Positions 55,239 to 64,000 of a stretch of DNA of 64,000 bases are shown piece after piece. The stretch is from assembly GCA_014281115.1 (NCBI GenBank), contig JACONQ010000006.1:2604001-2668000 (forward strand), written 5' to 3'. The notes beneath the pieces are model-generated. The model was not told the DNA's origin and did not search any database. It worked only from the letters and a program-made list of their open reading frames with translations. The position numbers were made by a program, and so were the translations under genes. This DNA is from Laburnicola sp. R22_1 (Eukaryota; Ascomycota; Dothideomycetes; Pleosporales; Didymosphaeriaceae). Position 1 is the stretch's first letter; each line of letters opens with the position of its first letter.

Positions 55239-55933
55239 CTAAGCAGTACGAATCGCACTGTTCGGTCGATATAAGCACGGCCAATGCGGTTCCCCACTTC
55301 CCCCTTTCTCCGCCATTCCATCCATGCTAACCCTTCCTTGCCCGACATGGAACACCCCCCCGATCTGGAATCCCAGATGCATATGCACATTCCTACTCTT
55401 CTCATTTGTCGCCTCACCATACACGGGCAGTCCGAGCTCGTCTGATAAGCGCGACATAGTCCTCATCAGCTCTGAATACACGCCTCGGGTCGGATGCCGA
55501 TTGCCAACTATGATGGCGTGGATATAGCGTTGTCCAACAGGGAGGCTGCTATTTAGCGAGCGGGAGGAGAGGGTGAGAAGCTCTTGTAGGGTGGAAGCGA
55601 ATCTAGTGTGGCATTCGGTTTTTTCTGCAGTCTGTATAGACCTGAATAGGACTGTTAGATGCTGTTTGCTAGTTGAGAAGTTGGGGAATTGACGAACCAT
55701 GCACTCGTCAAGTCCATTCCTGGGATGGTTATAAGCGTGGCATTCTCTTCCTCGATGAAAGAAGTTATTATGTGCTTCATAGCGGGCTTGAGATATGCGT
55801 ATGAGAGCTTCTTGGTCTGTGGTCCGGTTGCTTCGTCAAGCTGAAAGTATCGCATAAAAGGATCTTTCTCGAAAACGGTAGCTAGTACATCTACTGCGTG
55901 ATCAAACGTGTCTTCGTTAAGACCGGGAGGCGG
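55239..55933 (-). CDS. GNAT-like acyltransferase, 5' end unresolved
   Basis: Two exons are clear: the one ending at 55698 and the one from 55641 to 55239, split by a 57-bp intron. The joined frame reads FEKDPFMRYFQLDEATG, then ITSFIEEENATLITIPGMDL, LPVGQRYIHAIIVGNRHP, RGVYSELMRTMSRLSDELGL and GEATNEKSRNVHMHLGFQIG. This is a GNAT-like layout with an acetyl-CoA loop region and the late NxxSxNxHxxLGF motif common in fungal N-acetyltransferases. The first ATG is 55855, which would cut into the fold. The frame continues upstream for 78 codons with the same coding character, but is cut by TAG at 55936-55934. Either the gene has an upstream exon whose intron ends at that TAG, or it is becoming a pseudogene. 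It lies directly upstream of the decarboxylase, in the same orientation. Confidence 0.62.
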
Positions 55934-55936
55934 CTA

Positions 55937-57172
55937 TATGCGCTCTATGGTGCCCTGCGGATTGATGCCTGGTTTTGATGGTATTGATGCTGATCTCGTT
56001 GCTATGGACGCTTGGCTCGACGTCGTTTGCAAATGTCGCGAAATAGACTGCAAGCGGGCGATCCCACTCTCATGATTGGTGCGGACTTTGCCAATGGTGG
56101 GTGGTCTTGGTCTTCAGATTAGTCTATAAGGTATGCCTATGGGTAATGTTCGTTGCTCTGTTCGGGATCTTGCACTTGCGATGCCGTAAACGGAGAATGT
56201 AGAGGGTGGACGTGAGAAATGTGAAAGGAAAGGAGGCGTTCTGCAGAAATTCCGTCGCTACAAACGCCACAAAATGGGCAAAAATATAGAGCGAGACGGA
56301 CAGGAGTCGAAGATATGGTAATGTTTGGCCGGATCTTACGACCACAATGATGAATCGCTTGACTAGTTCCGCCTATTAATACATTGTGAGGGCGCCCGAT
56401 ATAGATTTGCAACAGCGCATGCATATCCGGCAGGAACAACGCAAATGTCCCTTAAATTTTAATATACTCTTTAAGTAACGTGCATGGGTCGCAAGATCCT
56501 TTAGTGGTCTTTTACAAGATGAGATCCGCAAAGGATTCACGGACTTGGCAGCTGGCGCATAAGGCAATTGTCTGAATATGGGAATTGTCGGTAACTTGGC
56601 TGACCAGAGAGACGGTATCACGTACAGGAAAGGTAGGTCGATGCACATTCTCGTCGGACTTCTACAACGACCACGATACCGTCGGGCACAGGTCCCCGTA
56701 CGTTGCCGGTAATGCCCTCGCCTGTAGCGTCCCCGGGAATAAGATTGCCGACAAGCTGGTCGCTCCATGCCTCCCTTGTTGAATCCATTGGTACACTAGA
56801 GCGGGGTGCTAATTGGCCGTTTACAGGCCATCCGCAGCATTCGAATACATATGTAGGCCGTATTGGGCATTTACGACCTCTTGTCGTTGACTGACTTCTT
56901 TAACCGCCCTCCAACAACTCTTATCAAATCATATAAAATTCCAAAGAAGTCGTTCCTCGTGCACGTGTTAGATAGGTACACAGGACTCAGAGTAGTAGCT
57001 ATATAGCCATAACCAGGTGAGTCTAGTGTACTCCCGAAGCTGAACGTAGCGACATCGGGAGTTAGACTGTTCAACTTGGGACTATAACACCAAAAGCCAA
57101 ACTTTGGAATAGAATAACACAGCGAATTGAGTGAGTAAATGGTTCATTGTTGCATGGTGGGGGCAACGCCTA
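55937..57172. other. Intergenic, left flank of the young pogo element
   Basis: 55937-56113 is in frame with the acyltransferase and may be its 5' part. The rest to 57172 shows only short unsupported frames. Composition drifts AT-rich at 56250-56480. Confidence 0.45.
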
Positions 57173-58963
57173 AGCTCGGCTATATAGCTATTGATCACAT
57201 AGGGTTCCTGATCACCCCACCGAAACGCGCACCCTGAATAAAACACGCGATATCTCTCAACAACGCTCTTATAATTGCCATTAAGTACACATAGATTCAA
57301 GCGCTACAGCTGCTGTAGCTACTGCAGCCCTTTCTAAAGCGCTTAATATAGTATATTTACGTTGCTAAGCTGCTAAAGCCTCAGCTGCGCGCATACCCTC
57401 CATAATAGTCTCTACCTCTGCAAAGCGTTGATTTGGGTCTATCTGAACGCGCTTTCGTGGCCGGTGAGAGCTAGTAGTCTGTAGATGATACTCAAGGCGT
57501 CTTTTCTCTAATTCTAGCCCTGCAGCTCTAGCATTCGCAGCTGCTAGCGCCTTACCTACTTTTTGTAGGAGGAGCTGGGTCCTACAACCTAGGTTTTTGA
57601 GGCTCTGGACGTCGCGCTGCGCCAAGTAGAGATCCCGAGGGCCTTGAGGGGTAGAGAGGAAGCTCTGAGGCTGCTGCTGAGGTTGCTGCTGAGGCGTAGG
57701 CGTTGTAGGCCTCTAAGAGACCTGCGACGAGCTAAGCACGTGATTAATGTTAAATGGGCAGATACCAGCAGCCTGCCAACCAGCTCGAATCACACGCTCT
57801 GTGAAGCCTTCCTCCCTAGCTTGATAGTAGCAGGCAATAAAGCGCTCCTTCTTGACAGGCGCGGCGTCGTCGAGCGATGCGAGCTCCTGGATCTGGCGTC
57901 GGTAACTAGACTTAATTACCAAGAAAGGAGCGAGATCTAGAGGCTGTAGGACGTGAGAGGAGTGCGCAGGTAGGTATAGGAGCTCAATTCGATGCTGTTT
58001 ACAGAGCCAGAGGAACTCAATATCAATATGGCTGCCATGGCCGTCAAGAATAAGCAGGCGGTACTGGCCGTCAGCTGGCGCCGTCTCAGGGATGAATATG
58101 CGCTGCAGCCACTCAACACCTATCGCATTTGACGTCCATCCATTCTCGGAGGTTGTATAGAGCCAGTCGGGTATTGATTTGGCTGGGAACCAGGTAGTCT
58201 GCAGGCTCTGGCCCTTGAAGATAACTACGCAGCGCAGCTTCCGCCCTGTTGCCGATACGCACTCAATTATTGAGACCCACTCGCGATTCTCTGGCGACTT
58301 AACGTAAGCCTTCTTCTTTAATGCCCTAGCAAGGACCCTGGTGTTAGTACATACACCTAGCGCAATGCCAGTCTCATCCATATTGTACGTATTCTCCGTC
58401 TGTATATTAAGTCGCTGTCAAGTCTGCTCATAGAGCTCTAGGAACGCGCGGAGCTGTTCTGGCGTAGCTGCCTCAGCTCTCTGGGCGTTAAGCTTCCGGC
58501 CTACTACTGAGGCGACGCGTGGCTGGCGCTTAATGAAGTGTGAGAGCCAGAGCTTGCCGACAGGCTGATTGTCGCCGTTCATGCGCAGAATTCGATTCGC
58601 CATCTCTCGCGCGCGAGCGTGTGGAGGAGGATAGCCGCGTGCGTCTTCTTCAAGGATCCATTCAACAAGGAAATCCTCTTGTAGAGGAGTCAATCGCTGC
58701 TGATGTTGATGGCTGAGCGCGCTCGTTGTTGCGCCACGGAGTCGCGTTGATAGCGTAGATTGAGGGATATTGTACGCCTTTGCAGCTGCGCGTTGGCTAG
58801 AATAAAGACCTGCGTTGAAATCGCTGATAGCTGATTGTATAGCTAGCTCACGGGCGTCCATTTTGATGAGCGTTGTTGAGAGATATCGCGTGTTTTGTTC
58901 AGGGTGCGCGTTTCGGTGGGGTGATCAGGAACCCTATGTGATCAATAACTATATAGCCGAGCT
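57173..58963 (-). mobile_element. Young pogo/Fot-type transposon with 96-bp inverted repeats
   Basis: The left repeat 57173-57268 begins AGCTCGGCTATATAGCTATT, and its complement occupies 58868-58963 with only two mismatches, both C/T. TA flanks both ends (57171-57172, 58964-58965). The body has normal GC content, unlike the decayed relics elsewhere. The transposase spans 57365-58861. This is the only element in the window that could still serve as a source of transposition or target of non-autonomous copies. Confidence 0.93.
57365..58861 (-). pseudogene. Pogo/Fot-type DDE transposase with two nonsense codons
   Basis: One 499-codon frame from ATG 58861, broken only by TGA at 58420-58418 and TAG at 57715-57713. 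The order is HTH (SSQRAAAKAYNIPQSTLSTR), CENP-B-like second DNA-binding part (GYPPPHARAREMANRILRMN), DDE core with all three Asp kept (YNMDETGI; LLILDGHGSHIDIEFLWLCK; VLQPLDLAPF, 34-36 residues apart for the last two), and a basic coiled C-terminus (LEKRRLEYHLQTTSSHRPRK). The stops fit C-to-T change (CGA to TGA, CAG to TAG). No protein of full length is expected unless an intron or read-through removes them. Confidence 0.88.
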
Positions 58964-59243
58964 TACGCCGCAGTGATATGTGACGTGAAATTGCAGTGAT
59001 TGGGGTGAGCACTAAGCCGGATTTGGCGCTGACGACCCCGCCGCTTTTTTAGCGCTCACTCACCAGAATCTACCATCAACTCGCGAGCGCCAGATTCTCG
59101 ACCATCCAAAATTCCCAACAGTTGAAACTCAGCCTGCCGGATGACTCTTACATACATTGCATTCGGTCTTGCTGCTGGACTACGAGAGGATCAAGTTTGA
59201 CCGATCTCAAGCTCTTCACAGAATACCTACACGCGCGCCTACG

Positions 59244-60857
59244 ATGAATAACCTGCCGCAAGAGCTTGTCGAGAAAATCAGCAGCTACCTTGGCCGTGAT
59301 GATCTCAAAAACACACTCCTGCTATCGCGGCAATTCCAGCAGGCATCTGAGAGATACTCTGGCGCATTCTCCGCATACGAACTCGCCGAGGACAATGTTG
59401 ATCACTTCTTGCACGTTTATAGCGGGCAACGATTTTCCCGATACCTCCGAAAAGTCGAGTTTAGGACCAGCGTACCCGCGTTGGACGGGATGCGAGACGA
59501 GGACAACCCATGTCGCGATTCCGCTGAGGAGCTCAAACAATTGGACGAGGAATTCACGCGTCAGATCAAGTTTCTTTTCTCAACAATACACGAAGTTGAA
59601 ACTCGAGCCGCCACCGTGTATACACTAGATCCCGGCAGTATTGAGCTCATGATATACACCCCTACGAGAGCTGTTGATAGAGACCGGCACTGTCTCCATC
59701 GCGTGTTCACCAGTTGGCGTATACATCTACTATCTCCGGAATCGCTTCCCAACCTTGCATCAGTCCAGTCATTATGGGTGGAAATCGGGGCAATCAATTA
59801 CGATTACGAGCCCGACACGCCCTTACGAAAATTGGATCTCCGCGTACTCCTTGACCTCGCGGACAAACTGCCCAACTTAAACTATTTGAATTGTTGTATT
59901 GGCGGTGATGAATGGATGAAAAGTACAAGCTCTGAAGAAGCTAGATATGTCACGCAAGATTGGGCTGGCCCACGTCGAGACTCTCGTCATGATTTTGTCA
60001 AGGCGTACAATTCTATCGCACTGCAAAAGTTACGCCACGTGCGGTTGGATTTCATCTACCCTCTTGGATCAGTTGATTCAATAGATCAGCGTGTTGCAAT
60101 GCCGAATCTCATCAAGCCCGCAAAGTACGATACCTTTAGCACCAGCCTCCGTCTCCTATCGTATCAGCTTCGAACCATGACCTTGCGGGTTATAGCCGAT
60201 ACCACATTGTTCTGGCCTTCTGATGGTACCACGCCTTTCTGGCCAAATCTTGAGAGTGTAGATGTTATGTTCTACATCGCTGATCCTTCTGGATCCTGGT
60301 ATTTCCGAGGCCCAAACAATGAAGGGGAAAGTGAAGGATTTGAGGTCACTACCAAGTCGTATCCTCCGCTGGAGACGACCGACGAAGACGAAGAGGCGAA
60401 TGTCGACTTTGATTGGATGCACTACTGCACTCTTTCCCAATACCGTGTTATACCAAACGACGAGGTCCTAGTGCCGTTCCTTACCGCATTTGCCAAGGCT
60501 GCGACTTTGATGCCTTCACTCAAACAGGCTGCATTGTGGTCACCATTGCAATTTCTAGTTGACTGGGAAGAGTATGAAGATTTTGATGTCAGCGAAGTGT
60601 CCCATTTTACAGATGACAAGCTAGCGTGGGGAATGGCCTATGTGAAGCCAGGCATGAAGGCTTTTCACAACTACCCCGGTGAGGATTTTTCTGATATACG
60701 CCAGATATGGTGGAACGTGGGAAAATGGCGCCCCAATGCCGACTTACTCAATCTCTTTCAGAAGGTTGGACAGAAAGAACATGGTACAGACTTAGCAATG
60801 TATTGGGAAAACTCCGAGGTTGGGTCGGGCTTGGTGCCACGGTACTATTTTGATTAG
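59244..60857 (+). CDS. F-box protein
   Basis: A single open frame of 537 residues from ATG 59244. The first 35 residues are an F-box (MNNLPQELVEKISSYLGRDD, then LKNTLLLSRQFQQASERY), which would bind Skp1 in an SCF ubiquitin ligase. The remainder is a fungal-specific substrate-side region with loosely spaced Leu motifs (LRKLDLRVLLDLADKLPNLN, SLRLLSYQLRTMTLRV), a possible degenerate leucine-rich repeat, and acidic patches (TDEDEEANVDFDW). The target is unknown. An in-frame start exists upstream, but the F-box position favours 59244. The gene begins 279 bases from the young pogo element and looks intact. Confidence 0.85.
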   Translation: MNNLPQELVEKISSYLGRDDLKNTLLLSRQFQQASERYSGAFSAYELAEDNVDHFLHVYSGQRFSRYLRKVEFRTSVPALDGMRDEDNPCRDSAEELKQLDEEFTRQIKFLFSTIHEVETRAATVYTLDPGSIELMIYTPTRAVDRDRHCLHRVFTSWRIHLLSPESLPNLASVQSLWVEIGAINYDYEPDTPLRKLDLRVLLDLADKLPNLNYLNCCIGGDEWMKSTSSEEARYVTQDWAGPRRDSRHDFVKAYNSIALQKLRHVRLDFIYPLGSVDSIDQRVAMPNLIKPAKYDTFSTSLRLLSYQLRTMTLRVIADTTLFWPSDGTTPFWPNLESVDVMFYIADPSGSWYFRGPNNEGESEGFEVTTKSYPPLETTDEDEEANVDFDWMHYCTLSQYRVIPNDEVLVPFLTAFAKAATLMPSLKQAALWSPLQFLVDWEEYEDFDVSEVSHFTDDKLAWGMAYVKPGMKAFHNYPGEDFSDIRQIWWNVGKWRPNADLLNLFQKVGQKEHGTDLAMYWENSEVGSGLVPRYYFD

Positions 60858-61043
60858 TGGGAGGCTGGAGTATTTGATGACACCAGACTTTTTGACTTCT
60901 TGGGATGCTGAAGTATTTTGCTGAAAAAGTACGATAAGAAGCTTGCATTCTGAAAATTCCTCCATCTATCTGTGAAACAAGTAGCGTATATATCATGGCG
61001 TAGTGCACTGTGCCTTCCAGCATGTCAGTTCTCCTTTGACATA

Positions 61044-63020
61044 CTACCAGGGCGCTGTCCATGACGCCGCCTTCTCTTTGATCCACGCAGCTTGCAACCT
61101 CTTGATTTGACCATAGAAAGTAATGATGTCTTTATCATTGGCTGTTGTACAATGTTTCGGACGCCACTTCCGTTCGAGCATGCCCACGTATTTGTCCATG
61201 TCGCCGTCGCACCTTCTCTTTGCCATGTCAAATTTTTCTTCCATATATTCGTCCCAGTAGGCCTTCAGGCCCTGTCTCTTCCACACAATTGGTGTTCGTG
61301 CTGACTTATGGTTCGACTTTGCCTTCGGGTGGTTCTCCAATTCTTTATCAAGTGCTTCGAGTACATCGCCGATACGTTCTTTCTGCTTCTTGAAAATGGC
61401 TTCTATCTTTGGGCTTTTGAGATACAAACGCGCGCCCAGTAGATGCTTGAGCTTGACGAAGGCTCCCCTAGCGTAATCGATATTTGCAGCATCGACCTTC
61501 TTGTTTTTTCCTCTCCCGCTCTTCACGCCCATAATAGCGTGGGGCATTCCCGGCTTGAATTTCGGGGTACCACTTTTGCCCTCGTTGTCCACGTTAAAGA
61601 TACCTGTGGTTTTCTTGTCATCCCACATCTGTGTTGGCATTTTAGGATGATTCTAAAGGGCATATGCGGTTGCTAGGAGAACTTACCTGTGATTTGGGTC
61701 CAGAATTCACAGTCTTCTGCAAATATACAAACTCCTCAATGAAGTTATCGACTCCGGGGTACGCCCATTTTAAATGATCGATTGCGATCCTTTCTTCGCC
61801 TTTACCATTGAGTTTGAACCTAGGCAAACCTGAACCTGTCCATGTCTCTTTCCAATAACGGCAAAAATTGATTCCCTTGTCGCTTGATGGATCCGGGTTC
61901 GGGAAGTCCGCCTTCTTCAGAGGCTTTTCGTTGAGCCACTCAAAGAACTTGGTCACGACCTGCCATTCGAGAACGTGTTCAATCTGATAGTCGTCTTGCG
62001 ACATGCCTTTTGCCTTAGTTGGTGTGTCTGGAGCAAAAGCTAGGTTATCGCAGACTTTTGGTTCCTTCATACCGTAATATGGTGCATCGCTAGGCTGTTC
62101 GTGAACAAAAGTTAGCGATCCAACTAAAGTCCAACTACGCTCACAGAAGAGTGACATACCATTTCTTTGACTTGGGGGTATTTCAAGGCATCGAACATGT
62201 TCAAACCACAGGCTGAACCCTTTTTACGAGACGCGCGCTTCTCAAGACCCGTTAAGCCATGGAGAGTATCAAACAGATCCTCTCGCTCGATGAGAGTAGA
62301 CTCTCGCTTGTTGTTGTGTTCTTCTGCTTTCAGATCCTTTGCCACTATGTCGTAGATTTGCTTGCAAGATTTGGTCGGACCAGTTTTGGCAGAGGCAGAC
62401 GTTTTCGAGGCTTTGGCTGAATGCGACTTCGTTGTCCCGGTAGCCTTGTGCGTGGGTTTCTTGTGCGTAGGCTTCTTGTGGGCGGGCTTCTTGTGGGTGG
62501 GCTTCTTTTTCCTTCCCTTGCTCTTTGGTCGTCTGTGCCTGTCCTTCGGTTTCCGTTGCCGCCCCCTACTTCTACGCTTCTCCATGTCTTTACTCTCGAC
62601 TGACTCGTCCAGATCTCCAAAGACAACATCTCCCTCATCATAGTGGTCGAAACCATCATGGTAAGCTTCGAAGATACTCCCATTCGCACTGTAAACAAGC
62701 CCACCATTCACTTGCTGACTGCTAACGCAATCCGCGATGATAGAAGCGAAGGCAGTGATGCATTCTTCGGCGCTTTCGTGTTCGATCGCTTCCACGATTT
62801 CAAAGACCACGTCTCCAATGTTGTGGGTTACGGGCGCTGGGTCTGCGATATGTTGTCCGCATAGATCTGTGATGGAGCCATTTAGTGCATCGTGAAGCCC
62901 AGAGAAAGAAACAACAGCCTAGTTAGGAAGAGATACCGCATGACACACTGTTTTCGCAGAGATAAGGGCGGTGTGTAGACTCAGGAGAGCCACACTTGCG
63001 GACAGACCAGCTGACCTCAT
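61044..63020 (-). CDS. Large modular secreted protein, interrupted by one TAG
   Basis: Exons 63020-62160, 62094-61687 and 61628-61044 give about 617 codons. The start MRSAGLSASVALLSLHTALI is a good signal peptide. The frame then meets TAG at 62921-62919 and continues in the same frame with equal coding character (AVVSFSGLHDALNGSITDLC). Next come an acidic part, a very basic Lys/Arg/Pro/His stretch with HKKPT repeats, a Lys-Arg site (GLEKRASRKKGS) that a Kex2-like protease could cut, and two C-terminal modules (EHVLEWQVVTKFFEWLN ... FCRYWKETWTGSGLPRF; RIGDVLEALDKELENHPKAK ... WIKEKAASWTAPW). Similar modules occur in fungal secreted proteins of unknown role, some near class V chitinases; I do not recognise a name. 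The only alternative to a nonsense mutation is an implausible 18-30 bp intron. Confidence 0.62.
62447..62512 (-). repeat. 15-bp tandem repeat coding His-Lys-Lys-Pro
   Basis: About four tandem units encode PTHKK or PAHKK within the basic region of the secreted protein. The unit keeps the reading frame, so copy number can vary without a frameshift. Confidence 0.8.
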
Positions 63021-64000
63021 GGTTGGATGGGAATGAACGTATACAAGATGAGGTATGATATGACAGGACTCGGAAGCCAGAAAAAACAAAAAACGAAGGT
63101 ATTCACTGAACAAATGAAGGGGCCTGTGGACAAGATGGAATTTAAGCACCCATGATAGATCAGGCCTCCTTTGAAGACATCGTCTAGATACCAACCGTTT
63201 CTCAGAGTCTCATATGCCACTGTGCCCCCGGAGTCCAAAATACTGGTCTCGGAGTTGTGCACAGTCGTACCACAGGAAATCGGAAACCAGTAAGATTAAA
63301 ATAGTCTACTTCGTACATGCGGTCTCAGTGTATTCATGGCTGGCAATGTGCGGGATTTACCTGCGAATGTGATATTATAAGATAGCTACAGCGGGATAAT
63401 GTTGTATATGTCGTTGAAAGAAGTCAAGATTTTTGATCATACAATGTGGTCGCTAATTACATATAGGTATGTACCTGTTTGGAGCTGTACAACCGTCTGC
63501 GGAAGGTGGAAGCGGTTAATTGGACAGCTCATGAAAATAGACCAACCGTACTGGGTGAATTTCAAGAGATTACGAAGTCTTCGGAGACTGCCTTGCGATT
63601 GTGAGATACCCCTGAGAGGGGCGGGTTTTGTATGCCCGCAAGCGGCACGGTGGATGTGTCTCATCGACAGCTTACATTCAGGCTGTTTGGCGGGACTCTC
63701 GATAAGCCCGAAGGCATCAGTCGTTGCCGACCTCGATATGGTCTTTGCTTGAGTCATTCCAATAACGGCGCAGCATGTCAGAGTCCGCATCACTACCTAT
63801 GTAGTATTCAGGTACTTGTGGTAAGCGAAGTAGCAACTTAGCCACACTTATACTGTGGCGCCTGCTGGAAGCACACGTCGAAATAATTCATTGTCGATGC
63901 CAAGATAATTACAAGGTCAACACTAGCCATATCTATAATAGAAATATAGTTAAAAAGATTATTAAATATATTTTTAACACCTTTTACGCTCTTTTTAATT
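63021..64000. other. Right edge, no gene seen
   Basis: About 980 bases upstream of the secreted protein gene, growing AT-rich after 63850. Short frames at 63399-63752 and 63437-63793 overlap on opposite strands and have no domain. The last 19 bases start another foldback MITE. Confidence 0.45.
63982..64000. mobile_element. Foldback MITE, left end cut by the window edge
   Basis: CTTTTACGCTCTTTTTAATT at the very end matches the left terminus of the family (compare 31574 and 1637). The element continues outside the window, so its state cannot be judged. Confidence 0.55.

Noticed and set aside
53401..56113. A full secondary-metabolite gene cluster
   Set aside because: Only two enzyme genes are present; no synthase backbone, P450, transporter or pathway regulator is in the neighbourhood.
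62919..63020. Very short intron of 18-30 bp to remove the in-frame TAG
   Set aside because: GTATCT ... CTAACTAG has splice-like letters, but an intron this short is not credible in an ascomycete; a nonsense change is simpler.
1..64000. CRISPR array, prophage or bacterial mobile element
   Set aside because: No spaced short direct repeats, no bacterial gene families, and spliced genes throughout.

Overview
The window looks like a chromosome piece from a filamentous ascomycete (Pezizomycotina, probably Dothideomycetes). The evidence is genes with many short introns (about 40-145 bp) carrying fungal donor and CTAAC/CTGAC branch signals, fungus-only protein families, and transposon relics decayed almost entirely by C-to-T changes in CpA context (RIP-like). 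No bacterial, organellar or viral gene was seen, and no tRNA or rRNA gene was recognised. All exon models were worked out by eye from splice signals and reading frame; each phase sum was checked where an exon list is given.

Layout: 1-6351 is an AT-rich repeat island with two decayed pogo/Fot-type DDE transposons, foldback MITEs and a 195-bp tandem duplication. 6787-31424 is gene-rich: a rhodopsin-domain membrane protein, a secreted type-B carboxylesterase, a conserved one-helix membrane protein, the ribosome biogenesis factor TSR2, a tandem cluster of three paralogous proteins with an LPRE(I/L)RDMVY motif, a 1,395-residue coiled-coil protein, a secreted GH92 mannosidase and a secreted CE1/PHB-depolymerase-type esterase. 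32589-38669 is a second AT-rich island made of one pogo element with two further pogo elements nested inside it; it sits beside a degenerate repeat array of about 156-175 bp units.

40793-48244 holds housekeeping genes: an ArfGAP, a CCDC16/ZNF830-like protein divergent from a BYE1-type PHD/TFIIS/SPOC regulator, and a small Bet1/Sft1-type SNARE hidden by an intron. 50803-63020 is more accessory: a secreted single-pass membrane protein with a GC-AG intron, a phosphatidylserine-decarboxylase-like enzyme next to a GNAT-like acyltransferase, a young pogo element with 96-bp terminal inverted repeats, an F-box protein and a large modular secreted protein.

Two accessory genes (the acyltransferase and the secreted protein) each show one in-frame TAG that would be CAG before a CpA-to-TpA change. 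They may be starting to decay next to the repeats. The most interesting items are the nested pogo island, the three-paralog cluster, the decarboxylase/acyltransferase pair, the young pogo element and the foldback MITE family.
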